Source: Channallabes apus
Taxonomy: Eukaryota; Chordata; Actinopteri; Siluriformes; Clariidae
Assembly: GCA_030522415.1 (NCBI GenBank)
Contig: CM060127.1
Coordinates: 10,552,707 to 10,616,706 of the forward strand
Direction: 5' to 3'
DNA length: 64,000 bases
The notes below the pieces were generated by a model. That model did not search any database and was not told the origin of the DNA. It saw nothing but the letters and a program-made list of their open reading frames with translations. The first letter of the stretch is position 1. The number at the start of each line of letters is the position of its first letter. Made by a program: the position numbers and the translations under genes. Below are positions 12,420 through 24,470 of the stretch, piece after piece.

Positions 12420-13070
12420 AAGGTTTTTCTCATGGCTTTGCAGTCTTGGTCAGCCTCCCCATCTTGCTTAGACTTTGCCTCTGGGCTAGTCAAAACTATT
12501 CTGCATCCTCACCCTAACTATCTTCCGAAGGTTCCATTCTCGACTATGCACTCAAAGCCTCTGTCCTCCACCATTTACAGTTCTGGAGCAGGAAAGACTT
12601 CACTTACTGTGTCCACCTCGTGCTCTTCAGATTTACAGTACATCCACCGCGCTAGCCAGTGGCGTAAGAGCAGGTTCATAGATGCAACAGCAGCTGAAGG
12701 GCGGCCGCCCAAATATTGTCACATTGCGTGAGAAATGCTATTGCCCCGGCTTACGAGGCACGTGGTCACACCTCGCCTTTAGGATTCAGGGCTCATTCGA
12801 CCAGGGGAATTGCCTCATCAATTGCATTGGCAAGAGCTGTCCCCTTGCAGCAAGTGTGTGATCCGGCAGGTTGGTCCTTTCGGCACACATTTGTCAGATT
12901 CTATAGTTTGGATGTCCATGCTAATCAGCATCCCAGCATCCCAAAGTTATGTCGGAGACCTCCTTGGCTATTGTGTGCACACTACACAACCTTGGGGGTC
13001 CAGACACTTGCAGTGCGGCGGAGTTGGCATTCTCATTCCCATAGAGTTTTCACGCAGCATCGAGTGTAGC
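12420..13070 (+). pseudogene. DIRS tyrosine recombinase relic
   Basis: Two overlapping frames (to 12731 and from 12716). The second reads PLGFRAHSTRGIASSIALAR then DPAGWSFRHTFVRFYSL, containing the H..R and the final tyrosine of a tyrosine recombinase. Confidence 0.8.
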
Positions 13071-13146
13071 TTTTGAAAGGGAACATCTCGGGTTACTTTG
13101 CTGTAACCCTGTTCCCTGAAAAAGCTGGAACGAGATGCTGCACTCC
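13035..13146. repeat. DIRS internal complementary region (circular junction)
   Basis: First half (CGCAGCATCGAGTGTAGC then TTTTGAAAGGGAA) is the reverse complement of the left tip; second half (TTTGCTGTAACCCTGTTCCC then TGAAAAAGC) is the reverse complement of the right tip at about 13905-13950. This is the diagnostic DIRS structure. Confidence 0.88.
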
Positions 13147-13159
13147 AATGCAGCACTGT

Positions 13160-13701
13160 TATCATGTCTTCCATATATGTAGAGAACGCAAATGCAGGTT
13201 AAGATGGAAATAAGGTTTTATTTTACAATAAATCAACCCCAACAATAAATGCAGAGATGTCTGCCTAAATGCTCCAGGCCGGGTCTGCAGGCGGGCCAAC
13301 CAAACAAGAAACAAAAGATTATTAACTGGTACTTGTCCGTGAACTTGAGACGACACGAAGACTGCTCTCGGCACAGTTCCAGCTTGGCCTTAAAGAAGGC
13401 TTTCATGTACAAAAACTACGCATCGCCAGCAGATACCACTCAGTCCTGGGAGAGAAAGAGAGAGAGACACATTTAACAGTGAAGACACAGGAGGGTGCAC
13501 AACAGTGAACAGACAGGGTGCTACGGGTTCGACTAGAATATACAGTATAGTGACACACAAGGTGAACTTGATTTGTTATTTAGTCTAGTTGACGGGGAAA
13601 ACAATATACACGTAGACACAGTAGGGGGAGACAAGGCGACGGCTTAGTAGTCCGGTGAGCCTGATCTTCTTCCCCAGGGCTGAGGTGGCTTGGATGTGAC
13701 A
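13160..13701 (-). mobile_element. probable solo LTR, 542 bp
   Basis: On minus it starts TGTCACATCC and has AATAAA near its end. ACTGT occurs at 13155-13159 and 13702-13706, a candidate 5-bp duplication, although with those flanks the 3' end is not the usual CA. Confidence 0.5.
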
Positions 13702-13741
13702 ACTGTGGGCATGACTGGACGTCCTTTCAGACAAAATTGAC

Positions 13742-13909
13742 CTGAGGATGTTTCCGGCTCATGCCTATTTATAACCTCCAGGTGCACCTAATCAAATGAC
13801 GTCACCTGACCGAGGTTATATATGCCAAAGTCTTTGGCGTGTTTGACACACATGCTTCAACAACGGGTCATGCAGAGAATGTTCCCATAGCGTTTTTTCA
13901 CGCAGCATC
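13742..13909. repeat. right inverted terminal repeat of DIRS-like element
   Basis: Inverted match to 10381-10550. Followed to about 13957 by the unique right tip (CTTTTTCAGGGAACAGGG). Confidence 0.85.
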
Positions 13910-13959
13910 TCGGTCCCGCTTTTTCAGGGAACAGGGTTACAGCAAAGTACGTTTTATGT

Positions 13960-15085
13960 CTTTGTTTCAGCGAATTTTCATCACGTCCCACTTTCGCTTG
14001 AACACCACTCGTAGATCAGTGGGATGATGTATATTAGTCCAAAAAGTACTGTATGTATTTGAACGGAAGTACTATTTTACCAGTCTGGTAGACTTTGTAG
14101 TAACAGTCACACTTGTACTTACTTGTATGCTATAATTCCTTTTTAGGTGCGAGTTTATGGGATGACAGTGTAAGCTCTGTGCATTTGTCACATCATCAAA
14201 AGGAATTTCGATCATTATCGAGTGAAGCATGGTACTGTTGGTCATGGATATTCAGTGTCCTGTCTTCATTTAGACTGCCATTGCTTCTTTAAGACCTGAG
14301 TATGGATCCCACATTGCAGGAAACTGAAGTGTGAAGGTGTGCAATCTTTCAGATGTAAAATGTGACTCATAAGATTCTAATACAAAAGTCTACTTTCCAC
14401 ATATTACTTGTGGCACATGTATTGTTTGTGAGACTGTTTACTAATCAGATGAATTCAGCTCATTGGTTATGATCTTGTTACATGTCATTTGCAAAGTAAA
14501 CCAGGTTGAGTTTAGACTTCATGTCTTGTCAAATTTGGCAAATAAATGTTTAATTAAAACGCTAATGTGTGTATTGTTTCTTTGTTTATAATTTGTTGTC
14601 ATTAGATACATTGATGTGAATTAAAATACTACATGATTAAAGGATAAATATAGTTTAAAAAATTAAGTGTAACATTAATTTCATGCAGTATGAATTAAAC
14701 TCAGTTAAAATATTTAGTAAATATACCACATTTGTTTGTTAAATAATAATATAATTTTCAGTTTCTTCTACCTTTCATTTCATTTATATCTACTCAATTA
14801 TTTTACTCATTTTCACTTGCGGTAACCATTGCATTAACTTCTGATTTTTCATTACATTTACTCAATTTTGTACATCATTGTACTAAATAATATAGTTATT
14901 CAGGTCTACTTAATTTTTTTACTGACTTGTACTCAATTCATAAAGTATATTTTGCAACTTATATATTTACTCAATATTTTTTTAAGTGTAAGAATGTTTC
15001 ACCAAAAACATCGAGTACAGCATAGTTTTATTTTCTAGAGTGTATAGTGTATATATGTGTAAAAAATTAAAAATGACTTACAATA
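13960..15085. other. no gene identified
   Basis: A/T-rich. Words such as TTTACTCA and ACTCAATT recur at about 14750-14990 and suggest a decayed non-autonomous element, but ends were not found. Confidence 0.4.
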
Positions 15086-15087
15086 TG

Positions 15088-15325
15088 TGTGGCAGTAGCT
15101 TAGTGGTTAGCACTGTGGCTTTGCACCTCCAGGTTCTCCCCATGCTTAATGGGTTTCCTCCCACAGTTGGCTAATTGGTATTCCCAAACTGTCCTTTATG
15201 TGTGTGCGTGCCCTGTAATACTGTAGATTGGCACCCTGTCCATGGTGTACCCCACCGTGTGTCCCCACCCTGTGACCCCCTGACCCTGTATACAGAATAA
15301 AGCCGTATAGAAAATGAATGACTGA
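15088..15325 (+). repeat. teleost interspersed repeat with (ATGA)n tail, copy 2
   Basis: Has a tRNA-like head (GTAGCTTAGTGGTTAGCACT, then CCAGGTTC) and the tail AAAGCCGTATAGAAAATGAA, so the family looks like a tRNA-headed SINE. Confidence 0.75.
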
Positions 15326-15424
15326 ATATGTGTGGAAATCTATAAGATCTATAAGATTTTAAAATCTGCTTTTTCCCCCAATACTGTGAAAATTTTTTTA
15401 AACCATCAGTTCCAAATCTACTGG

Positions 15425-15819
15425 TGTCACGGAAACACCAGGCTCCACCCTCAACCTCCGTTCCCGATCTCCCGGATTCTGAGCACGCACCTGAATCACA
15501 TTATCACCACCCCTCATATACACCTCACTTCCCCTCACTCAGCATCTGACCTCATCCATGGAAACAGACTCCGCCACAAACCTGGCCAAGCTTCGTTCTT
15601 CGTTGTGTCTCATCTCCTGGTCCCACGTCTCGTCTCCTGGTCTGTGTTCACTCCGCGTTCCACGTTTCACCTGTTTGTCTCCACACGTCTGCCAGCTCCA
15701 TCATCTTACAGTTAAGATAATCCAGTTTCCTCGTTCAGTGTTTTCCACTTCTCACAAACTGTTAATAAAACGCTGGTTCTCTCACAATCACTTTCTGTTG
15801 AGTCTGTCGATCCGTAACA
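15425..15819 (+). mobile_element. solo LTR (Gypsy-type), 395 bp
   Basis: Starts TGTCACGGAAAC and ends GATCCGTAACA, with a perfect 5-bp duplication ACTGG at 15420-15424 and 15820-15824. An AATAAA lies near 15763. No internal retroviral-type sequence is next to it, so the body was lost by LTR-LTR recombination. The frames at 15332-15929 run through it and are not genes. Confidence 0.9.
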
Positions 15820-16149
15820 ACTGGATGATGGCATGTGAATTTAAAAACCTAATCTACTTATGGAAAAACAGCAACAGTGACAAGGTTAGCAGCAGCATCC
15901 ACATCAATGTGTTTTATCATCTGAAGTAACCGTTAGAAGAACATTGAATCTATTATTTGAAAAAAAAAAAGAAAAACAGCATGTCATAGCAATGACCAAA
16001 GCATTGAAAGCAACCTATAGAGCAACAATAACCTGGAGAAATCAGCAGCTCATATAAGACAACTGAAGACTACACAATCATGAGCTTTATGAAAGAATGT
16101 GGCTTTATTAAAGAATGTTTTCATTATTGAAAACAAGCCATTCTGTTTC

Positions 16150-16365
16150 CTCTGGTACGAGGACCTTAAAGGAGTTCCTTGGAGGCCGGCATTTCAGATG
16201 TGAATCAAACAGGCAGCCTGATCATGGCTGAAAATGTTCTACCTTGATGGTGTCCAAGCACTACTGGGATAAGTGTTTTACAGTAGGGGGATTATATAAG
16301 AGAAATAAAGGGAGTTTTTACTCACAGAACTGAGAGTCCCGGTTTGACATGAACGCCCTTACTGT
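16150..16365 (+). mobile_element. mariner relic, 3' part
   Basis: Contains GGAGGCCGGCATTTCAGATG, CTTGATGGTGTCCAAGCAC and the end GAGTCCCGGTTTGACATGAA, matching the copies at 54885 and (inverted) at 24471 and 48783. Confidence 0.75.
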
Positions 16366-18224
16366 ATATATGCCCCCACCCACCCACCCACCATTTGCGC
16401 CATGAAAAAAATATAGAAAGTGAAATGTATTAAAAGTAATAAAGGGAAACGGCAGACAAGAGAAAAAAACATTTAACCAGAAAGGAGAGGAAGAAAGAGA
16501 GATTTTGTTAAGGGTGTGATGAGACTCTGCAGGGTGCCCAGCTGGATAGTCTGCTTGAGGGCATCAGAATCCAGATGCTCTTCCAGATGTGTTCTGCTTT
16601 CCAAATAAATATCCTCCTTGGAATTAAAGCCAACGGGATATACCTTATCCGCACTCAGACACACACATGCATATACACTTATCCAAGTGAGGTCAGCAAC
16701 ATCAACATATTCTGCATGTTTTGGTTTCACGGAGCATGTGATAAATACCACCCTTTTCCATGAATACGTTTCAGAACAGTAATAGGATCCTGTTGAGCAA
16801 AAAATGACAATAAATACTGTAAGCTTCAGCTGAGTGATGTCTACATTTTTTATTTTACTTATTTTTGGCTTTTGATGATGTACAGTAAGTAACAGGAGTA
16901 GAGGTATATACTGTATTTTCTAGAACAGAGAAAATAAGAACATCTCTTGTATAAATTTTGGTGCTATATGCTAAAATATTCAGCTAAGGTGTTTTCCCAC
17001 TTTTTTCACTTATGGTGCAGGTTAAACCTCAGGCAGATATCTAAATACTGGAAATTCTTCATTAAATTCTGTGAAGGCAGACACGTGATGCTGTGACAAA
17101 ATCTGTCTGGACAGACCTACATGCAGACATACATCTGAGTCTAGTTTCTGGTCCTCCGGAACGCACTCACCATGACCCTGACCGGTATGAAGTGGTTAAG
17201 AGGTTCCTCTTCTTATAAAGATGAATCAATAAATTTGTTACTATGTTCACAGTTTTCAGTACAATTTATTCTTGCTTTTAAAAGTTAAGAAACAACAAAT
17301 CTCTATGATAATTATAACTCTAACTGATAATGTTATTTGGAAACCTCTGACTTTAAATGGATTATTCTTGCTGGTGAGCTAGTACATCTTGCCTTTTAAC
17401 ATTTTTAAACTAAGCCCTAAGTGTTTCCCCCCCACTGTTGCCCGAAGACCGCCCATGTGTCAATGTAACAAAAAAAAACAAAGACTGTTACTTGCTTTTA
17501 GATTAAAACAACAATTTCTATGGGATAATGAGAATAGCTTTAAATCAAATTATGTATGTTCCTAAAGCTTTAGCTTGATTAGTCAAGCCTCAGCACAGAA
17601 CGTCTGCTGACCTCAGTGTGAACCAGGAAGCTGCCACCATGGTGACCAAACCACATTCTTCTTCTCTCCATAGTGGTGCTCATGGAGACCTTTCTGGACA
17701 TCAAAGGGAAGGAGTCGTGGATCCTTAGGAGCTCTGTGACTGACCACTTGACCTACAAATATCCTGCTTGTGAATAACCAAGACAGGAAATGAATTCAAG
17801 ATTACAGCATTGAAACAAAGGGTACTTACTAACTATTCAGAAGACAGGTGGTGAATGGAGGGGTGCAATACGAGGGTGATAGCATTGTGCATTCAGTAAA
17901 GGCTCGGGTGTCTCTTAGAAAGCTTGAGGTAAATTAAAAAAGGGCAGCATTTGCTTATCATAAATTCTATTTCAATGAGTTAGGCGTATTACTGTGGTAT
18001 TACAAGAAAGGAACATGCCCCAGATATGAGGTGCTATCCTGCACAACACTTATTGGCAAGTGTGAATTGGAGATAAAATTCACAGTCCTGATAACACACA
18101 TTTTCATGACCTCATTTTCCTAAAGATGTTAAACCAATTAAAGCAGAACGTTTTATCATGAAAGTTTTTTTTTCTTATTTGGTGGCAATGGTTTCTTATA
18201 TGCATCCACAAACGAGGCTCATTA
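16366..18224. other. no gene identified
   Basis: No exon, RNA gene or terminal repeat that I can support. Short open frames at 16473-16763 overlap on both strands without motifs. Confidence 0.5.
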
Positions 18225-18238
18225 AAGAGGTTAGGGAT

Positions 18239-18722
18239 GGGCCTCCGAGTGGCGCAGTAGGTAAAAGTGCTCGCCCTGTCATCCGGAGATCGCTGGTTCG
18301 AACCCTGGGTGATGCTGTTTTCCTCTCACAGCCGAGAGAGAGCTAAATTGGCCGAGCTCTCTCAGGAGGGAGGGATGAGAGGTATTAGTGCTCCCACATG
18401 AATTGCTCTACGCCATTCGGGGCATCTGCGAGCTCGCGCATGCGGAGGGGGCGGATAGCGCTGGCCTCGAGTGTGTTATGACGCCCCCAATGGTGTGTGA
18501 GCGAGCAGTTCGAAAAGATGTGGCCGGCTGGCGTCACGTGGTTCGGAGGAAATGGGTGATAGTCTTCGGCCCTCCTGGCTGAGTGGTAGTAGTAGCCTTA
18601 ATGTGGGAGCCCCCTAGTGACGGGGAGGAATTGGACACGAATAATTACGGAGAAAATCGGGGAAAAAAGAATTGGACAGGACTAAATTTATAAAAAAAAC
18701 AAAATAAAATAAAAATAAAAAT
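18239..18722 (+). mobile_element. complete tRNA-derived SINE, 484 bp
   Basis: Head has a polymerase III A box (GTGGCGCAGTAGG) and a perfect B box (GGTTCGAACCC). A G/C-rich body of about 330 bp follows, then an A-rich tail. A perfect 14-bp target duplication AAGAGGTTAGGGAT flanks it (18225-18238 and 18723-18736). The clean duplication and boxes point to a fairly recent insertion. The small open frames inside are not genes. Confidence 0.92.
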
Positions 18723-18736
18723 AAGAGGTTAGGGAT

Positions 18737-19925
18737 ATAATGTTGTGAAACCTGGCTGCTGCTGAGCCCTCGGAACAGTCACGACACCTGGCTTATCTAA
18801 TGTCAGTGCGAACTTAATCATAAGGAACATACGTGTGTTATAAATGGGTAATGGATAAAATCGTCTAGGATAAAGTCTTCTACCCCTCATGACCCTCATG
18901 CACACAATGCAACTGTTGCAACAAAAAGCAGTAAATGACCTTTAGATGTAGTGTTTAATAAAGCTACTTTAATGAACCTGACTGACAACATTAAAGCCAT
19001 GCTGGTTTACATTGTTCTTCACTTCACTTTGGGTTAATTTTTATTAGAGCAGACTGATGTTGCCTCAATCATCTTAATGATGTTGTATGCTGTTGTTTGT
19101 GTATTATCTTATTATTGTATATTATTGTTGTATTATTATTGTATGTATATTGTTGTATCTTGTTGTATATGCACAGGCATATTCCTGATTTATTTTATTT
19201 TTTAACATGTTTATCTCTCTTAATTGTTTCTTAATTGTAATTTTCCATGGAAACCAGTATAAAAACAAGGGCATTTATTAAATACGAACCCATTTTAAAT
19301 GATAATTTTATTTATTGAAGGAGAGAAAAGTTGTCTAACACCAGCTGCTCCTCTGTGAAAAGGTTATTTATTCAATCAAACAATCAACCAAGTATATTTA
19401 ATTAGACAGACATTTAAAATGCCAGCTCTAGTAAATCTAAACATCACTTCACAGAAGCCAAGACCACAAAAACAGCACTATTTGGCATGATAAGTATAGC
19501 TTCTGGAAGAAAAAGGAGTCCATCAAGCCACAGTGCTGAGTTCATGAGCAGTGTTCATAACACCACCATTAAGCTTATACTGGGCCGTTATTAACTGGGA
19601 GTTATAGTTATAGGCGAGTACTGGGAGAGCAACAGCCTTGTGCTCTTTACTATAAGCCTCATACATGGCAAACCTTAATGCACTCAGTGTTCAGATATCT
19701 TTCTATCATAACAAGCATACACTTTTTTCAGGGGGGGATTGGACAAAACAGGCTTGCCTTTGCTCCTCTCCGCCATAGATACGCCTTGGGTTTCCATTAT
19801 CCTGTCACCAGTTTACAGGTATACTGTACAATTGATGATCATTGTTAGTTTATTTACTACTCGGTGGTGATAGTGTTATGGCTGATCAGTGTTTATGTGC
19901 ATGGAAAAGTCCCGCTGACCTACTG
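18737..19925. other. no gene identified
   Basis: A/T-rich with TATTGTTGTA-type repeats at about 19087-19165. Nothing coding is supported. Confidence 0.5.
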
Positions 19926-19929
19926 TACG

Positions 19930-20100
19930 TACCCCTAAAAACCTTCTTGCATTTTTGGGGATAGTCGACTCTTTCTCCAAGGCTGCATACTTAGTTCTGC
20001 TGACTAAACTTCCTTTCAAGGACATGACTGCTGTGGTCCAGGAGTTGGTCTGTTGCCATGGCATTCAGGCAGGTGTTGTATCCAACTGGAAAGCTTTGTT
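19930..20100 (+). pseudogene. Gypsy integrase relic
   Basis: Plus-strand reading IVDSFSKAAYLVLLTKLPFK then ELVCCHGIQAGVVSNW resembles the IVDRFSKA...HVFRLHGIP...VSDRG core of Ty3/Gypsy integrases. The aspartate of the D in VSDRG is lost. Short and isolated. Confidence 0.65.
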
Positions 20101-20104
20101 TGTG

Positions 20105-21015
20105 ATTCCAAATGACATTCAAACATGGCTATGAGACTACCCTCATGTAATCACCTACAGTTTAAGAGGTCAGTCTTGGAGGTTTGGTAGAGATTGTGTA
20201 AACAGACTTACCTTGGAGAAGGTGGAGTTTCATTGTGCTGCTATTTCTCAAATTTATTTCTGATCCCTACCTGCATTCACTAGCAAAATTGGGTTCCTCA
20301 TTTCTTTAGCAAATGACTAACACTGTCTCACTGGGACTTTTTTTTAATAACAGCAGCTTGGCGATCTGGCAAGTTTTAACATGACCTAAGCAAAGCAGTT
20401 GTGCAGTTAATGACAGCTCAGTGAGCATAAATCTCCAGAGTAAACACATCTGCTTTGTTATCATGACCATAAATCCTGTGCTTTACCTGTGAGCCTTAAT
20501 ACAGGTAAGAAAAGACGAAGAGCGGTCTGTGCACTGCAGGAATAATCCCATAGAGGAATGTACATAAAGGCAATCCAAGCTGCATCACAAGCAACCTCTT
20601 TCAGTGGTAGATGGCTGCAGGAGGATTAGATTTGCTTCAGAGTAGACAAAGTTATGGAGGATGAGAGTCTCATTAAAAGCAGGAGCCACCCCTGAGCAGA
20701 GCATTCCGCCAACGTTCGTCCATTTTTCTCATCTTCCCTTAGACAGACCGTTTCTCCACACTCGATGTGATGCCCACATGTTGCCTTTCCGAGGAACGAA
20801 AGGACGAGGAGATGTTTCAGGTAGTAACTAGAAAGTAAAAGTTTGCAAGTTTGAGTTACACAGATTGAATTTTTGAGAAACCTGCATGGCTTTACTTCTT
20901 CTTCAAAAATCAAATATGGGCCTAATTACTGTACATCCCACCAGTCTTTATAGACACTGATTCTTAGTACTGATATCGTACAGGTGGAATATTTGATATA
21001 TTGTAATATTTTGGT
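20105..21015. other. no gene identified
   Basis: An open frame at 20626-20913 on minus has no recognisable motif. Nothing else is supported. Confidence 0.45.
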
Positions 21016-21021
21016 ACATAC

Positions 21022-21815
21022 AGTACAGTGGGGGCCAAGAGTTTCAGAGTGTTGGCGAAAATGCTTCTGTTTGGCATTTTATGATACATTATAACACACA
21101 TGGTTTCTCTTTCAGCTACAGCTTTTGCCTCCATCACTGCAGCCACTTCATGGGAAAATGCTGTGTCACGGAGGAACAAGGCATTCTTCTTCTTTTACAG
21201 TGAATTGAAAGTTTGAGTTTCTCTTAAAGCCTAGCACAGTACGTAACACTAGACACTGTTCATATAAATGAACTAAAAGAGAGCTGTTTGTGTGCAAAAG
21301 AAGGGCTGTGTTCAAACTGATGCTGTATCTCTTGCTTAACACACAGTATGACTGCAGGTCAATCCCTGCTATCCCTTATCATTCCTAGTTCCTCTTCCTA
21401 TTGACATCTCAGGGAGTTTTTCCCACAGCACCGTCGTCCTCAGCTTGTTCATCAGGGACCATCTGATCATTCTGATTCTTTCAAACTTCCATAATTTCTT
21501 TTGATTTTGTAAAGCTGTTTTGCAACAATGACAATTGTTAAAAAGTGCTACAGTATACAAATAAAATTTAATTGAATTGCTTCTTGGCTCATAGTGAGTT
21601 TCAAAGTATTTTTTTATTTAGTCTCACGTTATCAATTCGAAAGTGGAATATTAGTATGAGTAAATACAAGTGTTTAATATGCCACAAATTAGTGTAAAAC
21701 CTGACAGATCACATGCTGATCAGTGAACCATCAGGTTTTACATAAAAACTCAATGTAACAAATTTGGTTTTTAAAAAATTCCAGTTATTCTCAGACTTTT
21801 GGACCACACGGTATA
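21022..21815. mobile_element. possible Tc1-type relic with L2 tail inside
   Basis: Left CAGTGGGGGCCAAGAGT and right CTCAGACTTTTGGACC resemble the two ends of a Tc1-like fish repeat, but the termini are damaged. An L2 3' end lies at about 21395-21580. Confidence 0.4.
21395..21582 (+). repeat. L2 LINE 3' end
   Basis: CATCTCAGGGAGTTTTTCCC followed by TTTTGATTTTGTAAAGCTG and ending ATACAAATAAAATTTAATTG, the same 3' end as the L2 copy at 3440-6680. Confidence 0.85.
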
Positions 21816-22740
21816 GTTACTGTATATAGTCATAGCATGTCTTCTTCATTTCTTCTTTTCTTCTCTCTTCTGCACTCTGGTCTTTGTTACTATTAGACCT
21901 CTTAGATTAAGACACTTACTGTACATATCATTGTTTCTTTATTTAAACAGTCACAGGAGGCTTTATGCCTCTTTACCCTAATCAGAAAACCTCCCACTTT
22001 TCCAGAAAGTCTTTTTCACTTGTATGTCATATTACATAACAAGCCCTGGCCTGCTCCTGCATGCCATGATGTGTACAATATGTTGAAAGTGATCCTGCTA
22101 TGATCCAGGATGAAAATGCTCATCATCAGAGCTCATTAGTTCCCCCTCAGCCAAGCAGAATAAAGCTATTAGAACGATGACATCGTTAAACAGAGCACAT
22201 ATAACAACCCGATATCCAGGCAATTCCTAACTGCAGGCTGTTGTGGACAGAGTGCGTGAGCAGGCAAGGAGCCGTGTAGTGTCATGGAAGGCCCACACAC
22301 CACTCGTAATGCTGAACAGGGCCTGACCACCAGCAGGAGCTACTTAGAACTTAATAGCCCATACTGTAGCTCACTTTATGAGCTGCGGCCATTCAGAAGC
22401 GAAAACATGCAAAAGAGATTCTCGACAAACCGTAGTCTTCAGACACGCCTGCTTTGGAAAATGCCACACAGGTCCAGCGCAGAGTGATTGAGAGGATCTG
22501 GAGGATTAGCAGCAGAAAAAAATGTCAGCAATCAGTTGTATGTCATTCGACAAATTACACATTTCCCCTGTTGGTCACTTCATTCTCAACTGATTTTTAC
22601 AGTTTATGCAAATGTAACACTATAGAGTGTAGTGCATGTACTGTGTGTGATATGAGACTACACAGTGTGTGACAAATTACAGTGCAATTATTAAAATGAA
22701 ATAAAAATTATAATAAAATTATTTATCATTTTAAATATAT

Positions 22741-22745
22741 AAAAA

Positions 22746-22814
<69 letters not shown>

Positions 22815-22820
22815 ATAATA
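22741..22820. repeat. (A)n(TA)n(ATA)n simple repeat
   Basis: About 21 A, then about 24 TA units, then ATA units, directly abutting duplicated block copy 1. Confidence 0.95.
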
Positions 22821-23130
22821 CAGGTTTTCTCCGTCACTCACCAGAAATGTATTGCAAGTCCTGTTTTGACTTGAACACTGCTCATATGTTAATATTTCCT
22901 ATGAGAAATAAGCTAAATAAGTTTTATATCAAACAGATGGTGTCAGATTAATGCTCTACAGTAATTTCTCCTTTTATTACTTAAATTTTTTTTTATATAT
23001 GGCATAATTTCAAACATGCCGTGGTTTGAGACTAACATGACCTGTTGGCTGTGTTATTGTTCACACAGTCTTGAAAATAAGGCATCATGTGGATGCCTCA
23101 GCCAGTACAGTGGAGCCACAGTTCACTCTT
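22821..23130 (+). repeat. duplicated block, copy 1
   Basis: Near-identical to 24951-25272: a mariner right end (to about 22880) plus about 250 bp of flank through CAGCCAGTACAGTGGAGCCA. Differences are few (for example a single 8-bp tandem step ATCAAACAG present only in copy 2). Confidence 0.9.
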
Positions 23131-23239
23131 TCTGCACTTTTATAATCATATCCATCTATCTACTGTATGAACCTCTGTAGTCCAGCTAGGGCTTGGGGAT
23201 GCCGGTGGTCAGTACCATTGTATTTATTCCCATAGTACG

Positions 23240-23435
23240 ACTGTGTTAGGACCTCCAGTCAACATTCACACACGACATACAATTAGCCTAATCTGCATGT
23301 TTTTGGACTGTGGGAGGAAACCAGAAACCCACCAAGCACGGGGAGAACCTGCAAACTCCATGCACACAGACCCGAGGTGGGAATCGAACCCGGACCCTAG
23401 AGGTGCAAGACGACAGTGCTACTACTCCACTGTCC
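23240..23435 (-). repeat. teleost interspersed repeat, copy 3
   Basis: GGACTGTGGGAGGAAACC then ACGGGGAGAACCTGCAAAC and the tRNA-like B-box region GGGAATCGAACCCGG. Confidence 0.75.
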
Positions 23436-23669
23436 TGCTATTTTATAACCTTAAGTCACTGATTCTCTCTGTTAGTGTATCATCGGTGCAGTCAAACCCA
23501 CACAATGATCAATAAATATTTAACACTGAAATATAACTGGCTGATTAACATTAATTAGCTGAATAAAACACCATATAGTTATAAAGTCCCCTATAAACAC
23601 TATAAACCTCGTCAACAACAGGCAAAAGTGTATTGTTCTCAGTTTTGTAATTTTTTTATGTTTTAATTT

Positions 23670-23869
23670 TCCATAACACGTGTCCTTTAAAATGTCATGT
23701 GTGTGTGTGTGTGTGTGCGCTCTGGATATGGATTAGCACGCTGTCCAGGGTGTACCCTGCCTCGTGCCCTGAGTCTCCTGGGATAGGCTCCAGGTCCCCA
23801 CGACCCTAAATACAGGATAAAGCGGTCTAGAAGATGAATGAATGAATAACACGTGTCCTTTAAAATGTC

Positions 23870-23908
<39 letters not shown>

Positions 23909-23930
23909 AGAGAGAGAGAGCAGTACGTAA
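23670..23930 (+). repeat. teleost interspersed repeat, copy 4, with long target duplication
   Basis: The repeat body (about 23720-23845, ending AAAGCGGTCTAGAAGATGAA) is flanked by direct copies of AACACGTGTCCTTTAAAATG followed by TCA and (TG)n at 23674 and 23848. The flanks look like a long target duplication, although (TG)n lengths differ. Confidence 0.7.
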
Positions 23931-24470
23931 TACATTATGTGATGGTTTGTTCTGTTTTTCTGCTTACATTGTTATTCAGGAGGAATACCCAATTCTACTA
24001 AATTTCAGGGTCTGAGTAGATGGTGTGTGTGTGTGTGTGTGTGTGTTGTGTCTCATTATTGTGTTGATATGCAGAGTTACCAAATTGGTGGCCAAATTGA
24101 GGATAATTACTGGGTGTCTGCTCTTGGTCTTAATGTGTTTTCATAACTGCACCGCTGCGCTGCACATCTGACCCGGAATACTGCTGTACTTCACAGTTCT
24201 GTCAAAAGAGCAGAAACCTCTGACTGTAATGTTTTTACGTACTTTACTGTATAAGACAATAAACAATTAATTATGAGTTTGTGTTTCTGTTGTCTGCTAG
24301 TACCCGTACTCAGCTTCTAAATACGCCACCTACTGTAGCTTCCAGGAAAATACAGTACTAGTCGTTTCTGTCTCTTTAAGGACACCTGGTGGTGACTCTT
24401 TTATAATCCATGAGTTATAATTCTCAAGAATTACTTTGCGCTCAGCCATCATGCAGTCAGAGGGAAATTA

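Larger units (their letters stand above)
10352..13957 (+). mobile_element. decayed DIRS-like (tyrosine-recombinase) retrotransposon
   Basis: Shows the DIRS plan: inverted, non-identical ends (10381-10550 and 13742-13909), an internal complementary region (13035-13146) matching the outer tips of both ends, and relics of gag, reverse transcriptase, RNase H and a tyrosine recombinase in the plus orientation. Frames are broken throughout and two other repeats (about 12060-12411 and 13160-13701) sit inside, so it is dead. DIRS elements insert through a circular intermediate and leave no target duplication; none is seen. Confidence 0.85.

Noticed and set aside
18239..18320. Genuine tRNA gene
   Set aside because: It has A and B boxes but is the head of a SINE with target duplication, not a free-standing tRNA.
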